DNA of 64,000 bases from Thermopolyspora sp044507605 (GTDB lineage Bacteria; Actinomycetota; Actinomycetes; Streptosporangiales; Streptosporangiaceae), in assembly GCA_044507605.1 (NCBI GenBank), contig JBIQJI010000006.1, positions 1 to 64,000 of the forward strand. Reading direction: 5' to 3'. The notes beneath the pieces were generated by a model. The model was not told the DNA's origin. It did no database searches and saw only the letters and a list, made by a program, of their open reading frames with translations. The translations under genes were made by a program, and so were the position numbers. This document shows, piece by piece, positions 51,110 through 59,705 of this stretch. The number at the start of each line of letters is the position of its first letter. The stretch's first letter is position 1.

Positions 51110-52576
51110 TCAGCCGCGGGCGCCGCGCAGCACGTTCACGGAGGTGACGGGACGATGCCCGACCGGACGGCGCGACGACGGGGGAGCCGTCCACCACATC
51201 AGCGCGGCCACGACGACCGCCGCGAGCACCGTCAGCCAGGCCAGCGCCCGGCCCATGCGCATGCCGTACCCGCAGGCGAGCCAGTACAGCCCGAGCAGCA
51301 GCCGGCCGGCGCGGGTGGCCGCGAGGCGGCGCATCTCCATGGCGCCGAAGGCGAAGTCGGCGGCGGTGCGCGCGTCGTCCTGGGCGCGGCTGAGCCGCGC
51401 GTAGAGCACCGCGAGCCCGCGGGGGTCGGTGTCGCCGGGGGAGTCGGGGCACCAGCCACGCCACACCCGCTCGTCGGCGAGCAGCTGCCGCCGCGACCAC
51501 CAGCGCACCGGCGGCCAGCGCAGGCCGATCTGGAGGCCGGGCGGTGGCGTGGCGAAGCGGCAGTCGCGCAGCCGCAGGCGATCGGGGCGCCGCACGCGCG
51601 ACAGCCGGCAGCCGCTGAGGTCGACCCCGGTCAGGGTCAGCCCGTCGGCGTGGGCGTCGTCGAGCGACACGATCCGCGGCCCGCTGTCGTCGCCGTCGCG
51701 GCGGGTCACGGTGGCGGGGCCGTGCACGGTGAGGCCGCGCAGGTCGACCTGCCCGCCGGCCAGCCGGACCGTGAGCCGTTCCATGACCCGGGTCCGGCCG
51801 AGGTCGACGGCGCACACGCCGGCGTCGACGGTCAGGACGTCGTGGGCGCTCGCGCCGCTGAGGTCGAGCCGCCGCGCCACCGACGCCGGCGACAGGAACG
51901 CCCCGGCGCCGAAACGCGCCCCCTGAAGCACCGAGCCGCCCGCGAACGACGTCCCGCCGAACGACACGGCGCGCCCGAACCGCACGCCGCGGAACGTCGC
52001 GTCGCCGCCGAACCGGGTGCGGTCGAACGACGCGAAGCCGTGGAACCGCGCCCCCTGGAACGACGCGGTGCGCGTGAACCGCGCCTCGCTGAACAGGGCG
52101 TCGTCCCCGACCCACGTCCCCTCGAAACAGGCGTGTCCGCGCACCACGACCTCGTGCATCGACAGCCGCCCGGCGAACCTCGTTTCACGGAACGATGCGT
52201 TCGAGGCGAACCGGGCGCAGAAGAAGGACGCCAGCGCGTCGAACCGGGCGTGGCAGAACGACGCGTCGCCGGCGAACTCGACCCGGCCGAACCGTGCCTC
52301 GCCGGTGAACCGGGCCCGCTCGAACCGGGCACGGCCGAACCTGCCGCCGGTCGCGTCCAGGACGCGGACCAGCAGTTCGTCATCGATCTCGGTGCCGCGC
52401 AGATCGAGCGACGCCCGGGGCTTCAGCGCGGCCAGCGCGACGTCGCGTTCGGCGGGGGACAGGTGGGCCAGGCATCGGTCGTACGGCGCCCAGACGGCTC
52501 CCAGGCAGGCCGGGGGGCCGTCCCCATGGGCACCGCAGGTGCGCCAGCCGACGTCGAAAACGATGGGGGCCCTCAT
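51110..52576 (-). CDS. Pentapeptide-repeat protein with C-terminal membrane segment
   Basis: A 488-residue protein. Residues about 75-235 are pentapeptide repeats (ARFERARFTGEARFGRVEFAGDASFCHARFDALASF...), predicting a right-handed quadrilateral beta-helix; a second helical-like section (LDLSGASAHDV...LTLTGVDLSGCRLSRV) follows. The C-terminal region (LYARLSRAQDDARTAADFAFGAMEMRR) ends in one membrane segment (LAWLTVLAAVVVAALMWW). The N-terminus has a CxxC-poor Cys cluster (WRTCGAHGDGPPACLG, DRCLAHL) that could bind a metal. The function is unknown; similar C-termini occur in membrane-associated pentapeptide proteins of actinobacteria. Confidence 0.8.
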   Translation of the reverse strand: MRAPIVFDVGWRTCGAHGDGPPACLGAVWAPYDRCLAHLSPAERDVALAALKPRASLDLRGTEIDDELLVRVLDATGGRFGRARFERARFTGEARFGRVEFAGDASFCHARFDALASFFCARFASNASFRETRFAGRLSMHEVVVRGHACFEGTWVGDDALFSEARFTRTASFQGARFHGFASFDRTRFGGDATFRGVRFGRAVSFGGTSFAGGSVLQGARFGAGAFLSPASVARRLDLSGASAHDVLTVDAGVCAVDLGRTRVMERLTVRLAGGQVDLRGLTVHGPATVTRRDGDDSGPRIVSLDDAHADGLTLTGVDLSGCRLSRVRRPDRLRLRDCRFATPPPGLQIGLRWPPVRWWSRRQLLADERVWRGWCPDSPGDTDPRGLAVLYARLSRAQDDARTAADFAFGAMEMRRLAATRAGRLLLGLYWLACGYGMRMGRALAWLTVLAAVVVAALMWWTAPPSSRRPVGHRPVTSVNVLRGARG

Positions 52577-52909
52577 ATCTCACGTCATACACGACCACAT
52601 GACCCCGGAGGGCCACAGGCCACCTTTCCGTAGCGGAATAGACACATAAGGTTATTTACCAGGGTGCTTCCCTGCTCGTTCCTAGATTCTCACCCTTGCG
52701 CCCGCCGGGCCACCCCGCCTGCGGACACCCCCGCCACATGCGCACCCATTCGAACTCCCGAAACTCCGGTGGGGGAGTATTCCCGGAAATCGGGCCCGAG
52801 ATCCCGCCGCGTGGAATGGTGGAGCCGGGGTACTGGTTAGCACCGTCGAGTACCCACGACGACCGGTGCGCGGGGCGCACGACAGCACGGACGGAAGGCG
52901 GGAGCCGCA
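52577..52909. other. Divergent intergenic region, pentapeptide gene / thioredoxin
   Basis: 333 bases. The right part holds the SigR-type promoter and the thioredoxin leader. The left part is AT-richer (CACATAAGGTTATTTACCAG), probably the promoter of the pentapeptide-repeat gene. No coding frame is convincing. Confidence 0.55.
52813..52838 (+). promoter_or_regulatory. SigR-type promoter of thioredoxin gene
   Basis: GGAAT, exactly 18 bases, GTT: the consensus of the disulfide-stress sigma factor SigR in Streptomyces. It lies 72 bases before the GTG start. Thioredoxin genes are established SigR targets, so the position supports the call. Confidence 0.82.
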
Positions 52910-53284
52910 GTGGCGACCATTCAGGTGACCGAGACGAACTTCAACGAGATCGCCGACGAAGGCATCGTGCTGCTCGACTTCTGGGCGTCGTGGTGCGGGC
53001 CGTGCCGGCAGTTCGCGCCGATCTTCGAGAAGAAGTCCGAGGAGCACTCCGACATCACGTTCGGCAAGGTCGACACCGAGGCCGAGCCGCGGCTGGCCGA
53101 GGGGTTCGACATCACCGCGATCCCGACGATCATGGCGATCCGCGACGGAATCGTGGTGTACGCCCAGCCCGGCGCCCTGCCCGAGGTGGCCCTGGACGAC
53201 CTGATCGGGCAGGTGCGCGCCCTCGACATGGAGTCGATCCGCGCCGAGATCGCCGCGGAGCTGAACGGCGAGGTCAAGGGCTGA
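52910..53284 (+). CDS. Thioredoxin
   Basis: A 124-residue thioredoxin with the active site WCGPC (Cys29, Cys32) and the cis-Pro loop ITAIPTIMA. It reduces disulfides in cytoplasmic proteins. A C-terminal helix extension (LDMESIRAEIAAELNGEVKG) adds about 15 residues to the standard fold, as in some actinobacterial thioredoxins. GTG start with CGGGAG upstream. The SigR-type promoter predicts induction by oxidative or electrophilic stress. Confidence 0.95.
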   Translation: MATIQVTETNFNEIADEGIVLLDFWASWCGPCRQFAPIFEKKSEEHSDITFGKVDTEAEPRLAEGFDITAIPTIMAIRDGIVVYAQPGALPEVALDDLIGQVRALDMESIRAEIAAELNGEVKG

Positions 53285-53402
53285 CCGGCGCGCGCCCCTG
53301 GCGAGCGCCCTTCCCGGGGGCGCCCGCCGTGGCCGGCGCCACGGGCGCGCATCGCGACGCGTGCCGTGGCCGCCGCCAGAAGCGGCCGGATCGCGGGCGG
53401 CG

Positions 53403-54767
53403 TCAGGAGCAGCGGTAGAGCTCGGCCACCCGGAACGCCAGGTCCAGTGACTGGCCCCGGTTGAGCCGCGGGTCGCAGGCCGTCTCGTAGCGCAGGCCGA
53501 GGTCCTCCTCCACGATCGGCCGGCCACCGCCCATGCACTCGGTGACATCGTCGCCGGTGAACTCGATGTGGATGCCGCCGGGATGCGTGCCCAGCCCCCG
53601 GTGCACCTCGAAGAACCCCGTCACCTCGTCGAGCACGTCGTCGAGGCGGCGGGTCTTGTGCCCGCTCGGCGCCTCGAACGTGTTGCCGTGCATCGGGTCG
53701 CAGACCCAGCCGACGGTGGCGCCGCTCGCGGTGACCTTCTCCACCAGCGGCGGCAGCGTCTCACGGACCTTGGTGGCGCCCATGCGGGTGATGAAGGTGA
53801 GCCGGCCCGGCTCGTTGCCGGGGTTGAGCCGCTCGATGAGGGCCAGCGCGTCCTCGGGCGTGGTGGTGGGCCCGAGCTTCACCCCGATGGGGTTGCGGAT
53901 GCGGCTGAAGAACTCGACGTGGGCGCCGTCGAGCTGCCGGGTGCGCTCGCCGATCCACACCATGTGCGCCGACACGTCGTACGGCAGCCCGGTGCGCGAG
54001 TCGATGCGGGTGAGCGCCCGGTCGTAGTCGAGGATGAGCGCCTCATGCGAGGAGTAGACCTCGACCGTGTGGAACTCCGGCGCGTCGGCCCCGCAGGCCG
54101 CCATGAACTGGATCGCCTTGTCGATCTCGCGGGCGAGCTGCTCGTAGCGCCGCCCGGCCGGTGACTCGGCCACGAAGTCCTGGTTCCAGGCGTGCACCTG
54201 GCGCAGGTCGGCGTACCCGCCCTTGGTGAACGCCCGGCACAGGTTCAGCGTCACCGCGGCCGAATGGTAGGCCCGCAGCAGCCGCCGCGGGTCGGGGCGG
54301 CGCGCCTCGGCGGTGAAGTCGAACCCGTTGACCATGTCGCCGCGGTACGCCGGCAGCTCGACCCCGCCGCGCACCTCGGTCGGCTTGGACCTGGGCTTGG
54401 CGAACTGGCCGGCCATGCGGCCGATCTTGACCACGGGCACGCTGCCCGCGTAGGTGAGCACGATGGCCATCTGCAGCAGCGTCTTGAGCTTGTTGCGGAC
54501 ATCGTCGGCGGTGGCCCCGGCGAAGGTCTCGGCGCAGTCGCCGCCCTGCAGGACGAACGCCTCGCCCCTGGCGACCGCCGCCAGGTCGTCCTTCAGCCGG
54601 TCGCACTCACCGGCGAACACGAGTGGCGGCACTCCCGCCAGCTCGGCGACGACCTTGTCGAGCTGGGACCGATCGGGCCAGTCGGGCTGCTGCGCGGCAG
54701 GAAGGGACCGCCATGAGTCGAGCTCCATGGACGGGTCGGCCGATGGATTGGTGGATATCGTGCTCAC
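53403..54767 (-). CDS. Class II DAHP synthase
   Basis: A 454-residue 3-deoxy-7-phosphoheptulonate synthase of the plant/mycobacterial (class II) type. Signatures: FVLQGGDCAETF, the KIGRMAGQFAKPRS loop, VAESPAGRRYEQLA and the metal/PEP region GWVCDPMHGNT. It joins PEP and erythrose-4-P at the entry to the shikimate pathway. GTG at 54767 is the longest start; ATG at 54728 (MELDSW) is an alternative. The gene follows a flavin monooxygenase by 11 bases, so they may be co-transcribed, but no other aromatic or antibiotic genes are adjacent. Confidence 0.93.
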   Translation of the reverse strand: MSTISTNPSADPSMELDSWRSLPAAQQPDWPDRSQLDKVVAELAGVPPLVFAGECDRLKDDLAAVARGEAFVLQGGDCAETFAGATADDVRNKLKTLLQMAIVLTYAGSVPVVKIGRMAGQFAKPRSKPTEVRGGVELPAYRGDMVNGFDFTAEARRPDPRRLLRAYHSAAVTLNLCRAFTKGGYADLRQVHAWNQDFVAESPAGRRYEQLAREIDKAIQFMAACGADAPEFHTVEVYSSHEALILDYDRALTRIDSRTGLPYDVSAHMVWIGERTRQLDGAHVEFFSRIRNPIGVKLGPTTTPEDALALIERLNPGNEPGRLTFITRMGATKVRETLPPLVEKVTASGATVGWVCDPMHGNTFEAPSGHKTRRLDDVLDEVTGFFEVHRGLGTHPGGIHIEFTGDDVTECMGGGRPIVEEDLGLRYETACDPRLNRGQSLDLAFRVAELYRCS

Positions 54768-54778
54768 GGGTCATCAGG

Positions 54779-56008
54779 CTATTGCACCAGGGCGCCGAAG
54801 CGCACGTGCTCGGGACGCACGCCGTAGCCGACGAATCGCCGCAGCAGCGCCCCCGCGACGGGCAGGTGCGCGATGTCGCGGGGCAGCGCCGGCGGGCGGG
54901 CCCGGCCGCGCAGGGCGGGCCGCACCACCCGGTCCTGCACCACCCGCTGCGCGAACTGGGTGATCACCGTGGGCGGGGTGCGGCGGCGCTGCACCCTGGC
55001 GAGCAGTTCCTCCGGCACCACGCCGGCGCGCAGGGCCGGGCCGACCAGGTTGGCGGTGGCCACGGCGTCCTGCACGGCGAGGTTGATGCCGACGCCGAAC
55101 ACCGGCGACATGGCGTGCGCGGCGTCGCCCACGCACAGCAGCCCGGGCCGGTGCCAGCGGCGCAGCCGGTTGAGCGCCACCGAGAGCACGCTCACGTCGT
55201 CGAAGGAGCGCAGCGCCGCCACCCGGCCGGCGGTGAACGGCAGCAGCCGGGCCACCTCGCCGCGCAGCCGGTCGATGCCGGTCACCCGCAGCCGCTCACC
55301 GTCGCCCTTGGGGATGATGTAGCCGAGCTGCCAGTACGTCTCGCGGTTGATGGCGACCATCATGGCCCCGGCCGACAGGCGCAGGAACGTCTCCTCCGGG
55401 TCGCCGGGGTCGCGCGGCAGCCGGAACCAGACGACGTCCATGGGCGCACCGAACTCCCTGGCGGTCAGCCCGGCCGCCCGCCGCACGTCGGAGTGCCGGC
55501 CGTCGGCCCCGATGGTCAGCGCGGCCCGGATCTCCCGCTCGGCCCCGTGCTCGTCGCGGTAGCGCACCCCGCGGGCGACGCCGCCCTCGCGGACCACGCC
55601 GGTGACCTCGGCGTTGAGCAGCAGCCGGAAGCCGGGCAGCCGGCGCGCGGCTCCGGTGACGAGGTCGAGGAAGTCCCACTGCGGCACGAACGCGATGTAG
55701 GGGAACCTGCCGCCGAGCCGGCCGAGGTCGGCGAGCGGGACGGACCCCTGGTCGGTCTCCAGCGCCACCGTGCGCGCCTTGCGGTGCGGCAGCCGGTGGA
55801 ACTCCTCGGCCAGCCCCAGTTCGTCGAGGACGCGCAGGGTCGAGGGATGGATCGTGTCGCCGCGGAAATCGCGCAGGAAGTCGGCGTGCTTCTCCAGCAG
55901 GGTCACCTCGACCCCGCCCCTGGCCAGCAGCAGGCCGAGCATCGCCCCGGCCGGCCCGCCGCCGGCGATCACGCAGGAGTTCCCGGTGGCCGTCGTCGTG
56001 TTCGACAT
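54779..56008 (-). CDS. FAD-dependent monooxygenase (PHBH-like)
   Basis: A 409-residue flavoprotein. FAD-binding motifs in order: GGGPAGAMLGLLLARGGVEVTLLEKH, the DG motif IGADGRHSDVRRAAGL and LLCVGDAAHAMSPVFGVGINLAVQDA. It belongs to the p-hydroxybenzoate-hydroxylase-like group, which hydroxylates aromatic rings or related substrates; the substrate is not visible. The stop is 11 bases before the DAHP synthase start on the same strand. Confidence 0.9.
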   Translation of the reverse strand: MSNTTTATGNSCVIAGGGPAGAMLGLLLARGGVEVTLLEKHADFLRDFRGDTIHPSTLRVLDELGLAEEFHRLPHRKARTVALETDQGSVPLADLGRLGGRFPYIAFVPQWDFLDLVTGAARRLPGFRLLLNAEVTGVVREGGVARGVRYRDEHGAEREIRAALTIGADGRHSDVRRAAGLTAREFGAPMDVVWFRLPRDPGDPEETFLRLSAGAMMVAINRETYWQLGYIIPKGDGERLRVTGIDRLRGEVARLLPFTAGRVAALRSFDDVSVLSVALNRLRRWHRPGLLCVGDAAHAMSPVFGVGINLAVQDAVATANLVGPALRAGVVPEELLARVQRRRTPPTVITQFAQRVVQDRVVRPALRGRARPPALPRDIAHLPVAGALLRRFVGYGVRPEHVRFGALVQ

Positions 56009-56066
56009 GAATTCATCACCCGGAGAAATCCTCTCACGGATGGCCCGGCCGGGGAACGGCGGCCGG

Positions 56067-57056
56067 TCAGGGGCGCAGGAAATCGGCGGTGCGCAGCAGA
56101 TGCTCGGTGGCCAGGTCGCGGATGCGAGCGTACTGGTCCTCCGGATACTGCCGCGGCCCGTTCTCGACCAGCAGGATCAGGTAGAGGTAGAAGCGGTAGA
56201 GCGCGTCGCGCACGAGCGTATCGTGCGTCAGCTCGACCGTGCCGCCCGCCGCGCGGTAGCCGATCAGCAGCGGGTCGTCGGCGCGCAGCCGGTCGAAGAG
56301 CGTCGGGGTGACGAAGTCGGCGAGCGGATCGCCCCAGAACGCCCGCTCGTGGTCGATGAGACCCTGGATGCGGGGCCGGTCGCCGTCGAACGCCAGGAAG
56401 ACGTTGCCCGGCCACACGTCGAAGTGCACGAGCGCCGGGGCCCGCACCGCGTCGAGCGCGTCGGAGTTGACGTGGACGATCTTGGCGATCTCCACCAGCG
56501 ACAGCGGGAGCGCGGTGCCGTAGTGCACCGCGTCGTCGAGCAGCGCCCCCGTCATCACCAGGAACGCCTCCCGCCACGTGCGGCCGGTGAGCCGGGCGTA
56601 CGGGTAGCCGTAGACGTCGTCGCCGCGGATCGTGTGCAGCCGGGCCAGGAGCGCGCCGAGCTCGCGGCGCAGCTCCTGGTCGTCGGAGTCGGGCAGTTCG
56701 GCGTGGTTCCACGGTGTGCCGTCGAGCGCCGAGAGGATCAGAAAGTCGCCGCCGAGCCGGGAGTCGTCGAAGCCGGCGTGCAGCAGCGCGGGCATCGGCA
56801 GGCCGACCTGGGCGGCGAGCCGGTAGACGAGCGCCTCGGTGCGCAGCAGATGGCGCTCGTAGCCGAGCAGCTTCATGTCGGGTGGCGGCGATACCTTGAG
56901 CACCACATCGCGGCCGTCGGCCAGGGCGAGCCGCCAGACGGCGTTCGCGAAGCCGTCGGGCAGCTCGGCGGAGGAGACGATCTGCGCGCCGAGCGTGTCC
57001 GCGATCAAAGTCTGCAACTGGCTGGGATTCAACTGCCGCTTGGTCCGGCTGTCCAT
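56067..57056 (-). CDS. APH-family phosphotransferase
   Basis: A 329-residue kinase-like protein. ATP-binding Lys in DGRDVVLKVSPP, the catalytic loop LVHFDVWPGNVF (HxDxxxxN, with Phe in place of the usual Gly) and the metal-binding Asp in GLIDHERAFWGDPLADF. It phosphorylates a hydroxyl of a small molecule: sugar, amino alcohol or antibiotic. The position between a flavin monooxygenase and an aldose epimerase favours a sugar or natural-product substrate only weakly. Confidence 0.88.
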   Translation of the reverse strand: MDSRTKRQLNPSQLQTLIADTLGAQIVSSAELPDGFANAVWRLALADGRDVVLKVSPPPDMKLLGYERHLLRTEALVYRLAAQVGLPMPALLHAGFDDSRLGGDFLILSALDGTPWNHAELPDSDDQELRRELGALLARLHTIRGDDVYGYPYARLTGRTWREAFLVMTGALLDDAVHYGTALPLSLVEIAKIVHVNSDALDAVRAPALVHFDVWPGNVFLAFDGDRPRIQGLIDHERAFWGDPLADFVTPTLFDRLRADDPLLIGYRAAGGTVELTHDTLVRDALYRFYLYLILLVENGPRQYPEDQYARIRDLATEHLLRTADFLRP

Positions 57057-57101
57057 GGTGCTGCGGTGCTCCGGTTTCTGCTGATGGCTCGGCTGGGGCG
57101 G

Positions 57102-57998
57102 TCACAGAGGGGCGATGGTCCAGCTCGCCTCGTGCTTGTCTCCGGGCTGCAGGACGACCAGATCGGTGCCGGAGTTGAAGGCGTCGGGCGGGCAGGTCAT
57201 CGGCTCGACCGCGAGCCCGCGATGGCCGAGGCCGGTGCCCGTGCACACCTGCGCCCACGGCATGACCGAGGCGTCCCAGCGGATCTCCACGCCGCCGGCG
57301 GGGCCGCGCAGGCGCACCCGGGCGAGCCCGTCGGCGCCGGCGACGAGCCCGGTGAACGCGTGGTCGATGGCCGCCTCACCGATCACGCGCGGCGTGCGGA
57401 AGTCGAAGCGGGTGCCCTCGACGTCCTCCAGCGACTCGGGCACCAGCAGGTGATCGACCATGAGCACACGGGTGGCCGGCAGCTCCAGCTCCCAGCCGGT
57501 CGGCTCCGCGTCGCCCGCCATCAGCCACGGGTGCGGCCCGCATCCGTACGGCGCGGCCCGGTCGCCGGTGTTCTGCGCTGTCAATGTCGCTGTCAAGCCT
57601 TCGGGGGTCAGGACGTAGAGCAACTCCAGGGCCAAGGTGAAAGGGTAGCCGGGCGACGGCTCGACGGTGTGGGCCAGCCGGGCCGAATCACGCTCGCCCG
57701 GCACGCTCAGCGACTCGACCACGTCCCAGTCCAGCTCGGCCACCAGGCCGTGCAGGGCGTGCCCCCGCTGCGGCTCGTTCACCGGCAGCTCGAAACATTC
57801 GTCGTCGAAGACGTAGCGGGCACCGGCGACGCGGTTGGGCCAGGGCGCCAGCACCGTGCCGCTGTAGTAGGGGACGGGTCCCGGCTCGGGCCAGCTGGCG
57901 ACCAGGTCGCGCTCGTTGTGGCGCAGCACCCGCAGGGCGCCGCCGCGGCGGCTGATCTCCGCGCGGAGCGCGCCGCAGCCAAGGGAGGAGGAAGACAC
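57102..57998 (-). CDS. Aldose 1-epimerase family protein
   Basis: A 298-residue galactose-mutarotase-like protein. Substrate residues are present: the strand LAPWPNRVAGARYVFDDECFELPVNEPQRGHALHGLV contains the conserved Asn-Arg and His; the second His is in GCGPHPWLMAG; and the catalytic Glu lies in GLAVEPMTCPPDAFNSG. It interconverts alpha and beta sugar anomers. GTG start. The promoter region contains a GAACGTTT/AAACGTTC inverted repeat. It lies between the kinase and the GH1 gene, consistent with sugar processing. Confidence 0.9.
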   Translation of the reverse strand: MSSSSLGCGALRAEISRRGGALRVLRHNERDLVASWPEPGPVPYYSGTVLAPWPNRVAGARYVFDDECFELPVNEPQRGHALHGLVAELDWDVVESLSVPGERDSARLAHTVEPSPGYPFTLALELLYVLTPEGLTATLTAQNTGDRAAPYGCGPHPWLMAGDAEPTGWELELPATRVLMVDHLLVPESLEDVEGTRFDFRTPRVIGEAAIDHAFTGLVAGADGLARVRLRGPAGGVEIRWDASVMPWAQVCTGTGLGHRGLAVEPMTCPPDAFNSGTDLVVLQPGDKHEASWTIAPL

Positions 57999-58104
57999 GG
58001 GGGAGTCCTTTCGTCGAGGACGAAATTTTCGGCGTCGACTCCGTCATCGCAGGTCACCCGCGATCTCAAGGGAGATCGGGAAGCGGTGACGGGATTTTTC
58101 GCGA

Positions 58105-58133
58105 GAACGTTTCATCGGGACACATAAACGTTC
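58105..58133. promoter_or_regulatory. AACGTT inverted repeat before the epimerase gene
   Basis: GAACGTTT-N13-AAACGTTC, perfect eight-base arms 107 bases upstream of the epimerase start, in an AT-rich stretch. AACGTT half-sites are typical of LacI-family operators, but here they are spaced apart, so the binder is uncertain. Confidence 0.5.
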
Positions 58134-58200
58134 CCACAAGGCTAATAAGGTAGAGCCTTTTGGATGCGCGGTCAACTAATGGGTCAAGAAAGTAGGCAAA

Positions 58201-58248
58201 GAAAAAACACTGCCGCCGGAACCGACCCCAGGTGTACCGGCGGCAGTG
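58201..58248 (-). terminator. Rho-independent terminator of the GH1 gene
   Basis: Read on the minus strand: CACTGCCGCCGG, 17-base loop, CCGGCGGCAGTG, then TTTTTTC. A perfect 12-base-pair stem followed at once by six T, starting 17 bases after the GH1 stop. It is the only classical stem-plus-U-tract terminator I see in the window. Confidence 0.9.
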
Positions 58249-58265
58249 TCGTCCAGGTGGGCGCG

Positions 58266-59588
58266 CTATTCGAGAACGCCGTGCCGGATCAATGACCGGT
58301 ACCACAGGGCGCTGTCCTTGAGCGTCCTGCGCATGCTCGGATGGGCCACGTGCACGATTCCCCACCGCTGGGCGTACCCTTCCGCCCACTCGAAGTTGTC
58401 CAGCAGCGACCAGACGTGGTAGGCCGTGACGTTCGCACCGGCTTCGATGGCCCGGTGCAGGGCCGTCAGGTGGCCGCGCAGGAAGTCCACCCGATGCCGG
58501 TCGCGGACCCTGCCCTCGGCATCGGGCTCGTCGGGCGCCGGCATGCCGTTCTCGGTTATCACCAGGGGGATGGGGGGGTAATCGCGGGTCAGCCGGCACA
58601 GAATGTCGTACAGGCCCTCAGGATAGATCTCCTGCCAGGCGGCCTGGGATGTGGGGTGGCGAAATTCGCGGCCCTTGTCAGCCCGAATGTAAAGCGGGCT
58701 GTAATATTGTACGCCGAGCAGGTCGATGGGCTCCGCGATGATCGCGAGGTCGTCGTCCGCGATGCGGTCCGGCATCGGGCTGCGCTCGGCGATCCACGCC
58801 AGCGTGTCGGCCGGGTAGCGGCCCTCGAACACCGGGTCGAGGTAGAGCCGGTTCTCGACGCCGTCCTGGTGGCGGGCGACCGCCGCCGTCTCGGGAGCGT
58901 CGTCGGCGGGGTAGACCGGGCTCAGGTTGAGCGCCAGACCGGCCCGCCGGTCGCCGCCGGCGGCGCGCAGCTCGCGGACGGCCAGGCCGTGCCCGAGCAG
59001 CAGGTGGTGCAGGGCCACGTAGGCCCGTGACTCGTCGCTGAAGCCCGGCGCGTGGATGCCCTGCAGGTAGCCGGCGTCGACCACGGTCTTCGGCTCGTTG
59101 ATGGTCAGCCAGTCGCGGACGTCGAGGGCATCGAACATGATCCGCGCGAACTCCGCGAACCGGTGGGCGATGTCGCGGTTCTCCCAGCCGCCCTGGTCCT
59201 GCAGCGCCTGCGGCAGGTCCCAGTGGTACAGCGTCACCATGGGCTCGATGCCGTGCTCGCGCAGCGCGTCGACCAGGCGCCGGTAGAAGTCCAGCCCGCG
59301 CTGCGAGGGCGCGCCCGACCCGGTGGGCTGGATCCGCGGCCACGCCACCGAGAACCGGTAGGAGCGCAGGCCGAGCGACGCCATCAGCTCGACGTCGTCC
59401 TTCCACAGGTGATAGTGATCGGCCCCGGGCGCCCCGGTCTCGCCGTTCACGACCTTGCCCGGCGTGGCGGCGAAGGTGTCCCAGATGGACGGGCCGCGAC
59501 CGTCCTCGTCGACGGCACCCTCGATCTGGTAGGCCGACGTCGCCGCGCCCCAGACGAAGCCGGGTGGAAAGCGTCTCGTGTCGTTCAC
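58266..59588 (-). CDS. GH1 beta-glucosidase
   Basis: A 440-residue glycoside hydrolase family 1 enzyme. N-terminal FPPGFVWGAATSAYQIEGAVDEDGRGPSIWDTF is the family signature; the acid/base is Glu165 (LTINEPKT) and the nucleophile Glu346 (VITENG). No signal peptide, so it would cleave imported cellobiose or other beta-glucosides in the cytoplasm. GTG at 59588 with GGAG upstream; the longer frame upstream crosses the operator and was rejected. It lies 117 bases downstream of the CebR-like gene, with two CebR boxes in the gap. Confidence 0.94.
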   Translation of the reverse strand: MNDTRRFPPGFVWGAATSAYQIEGAVDEDGRGPSIWDTFAATPGKVVNGETGAPGADHYHLWKDDVELMASLGLRSYRFSVAWPRIQPTGSGAPSQRGLDFYRRLVDALREHGIEPMVTLYHWDLPQALQDQGGWENRDIAHRFAEFARIMFDALDVRDWLTINEPKTVVDAGYLQGIHAPGFSDESRAYVALHHLLLGHGLAVRELRAAGGDRRAGLALNLSPVYPADDAPETAAVARHQDGVENRLYLDPVFEGRYPADTLAWIAERSPMPDRIADDDLAIIAEPIDLLGVQYYSPLYIRADKGREFRHPTSQAAWQEIYPEGLYDILCRLTRDYPPIPLVITENGMPAPDEPDAEGRVRDRHRVDFLRGHLTALHRAIEAGANVTAYHVWSLLDNFEWAEGYAQRWGIVHVAHPSMRRTLKDSALWYRSLIRHGVLE

Positions 59589-59612
59589 GTCACTCCATGG
59601 AGGGGATGGCGC

Positions 59613-59626
59613 TGGGAGCGCTCCCA
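59613..59626. promoter_or_regulatory. CebR box before GH1 gene
   Basis: TGGGAGCGCTCCCA, exact 14-base match to the Streptomyces CebR operator, 24 bases before the GH1 start. Predicts repression of the beta-glucosidase by the CebR-like protein, relieved by cellobiose-type sugars. Confidence 0.9.
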
Positions 59627-59664
59627 AGAGGCGTGGGCGCTCCCGGATTTCAGGCACTCCCCGA

Positions 59665-59678
59665 GGGAAGCGCTCCCA
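59665..59678. promoter_or_regulatory. Degenerate second CebR box
   Basis: GGGAAGCGCTCCCA matches the box at 12 of 14 positions and lies 52 bases (centre to centre) from the exact copy, allowing cooperative binding or looping. A further partial copy (TGGGCGCTCCCG) lies between them. Confidence 0.6.
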
Positions 59679-59705
59679 GCGGTTCTATGTAGTCGGCCCC
59701 GGCCG

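Noticed and set aside
53403..57056. DAHP synthase, flavin monooxygenase and kinase as a natural-product cluster
   Set aside because: No scaffold enzyme (PKS, NRPS, terpene or RiPP), tailoring set or resistance gene is adjacent; class II DAHP synthase is also the primary-metabolism enzyme in actinobacteria.
59589..59657. Upstream in-frame extension of the first GH1 gene
   Set aside because: It would run through the CebR box, and the family N-terminus starts just after the GTG at 59588.
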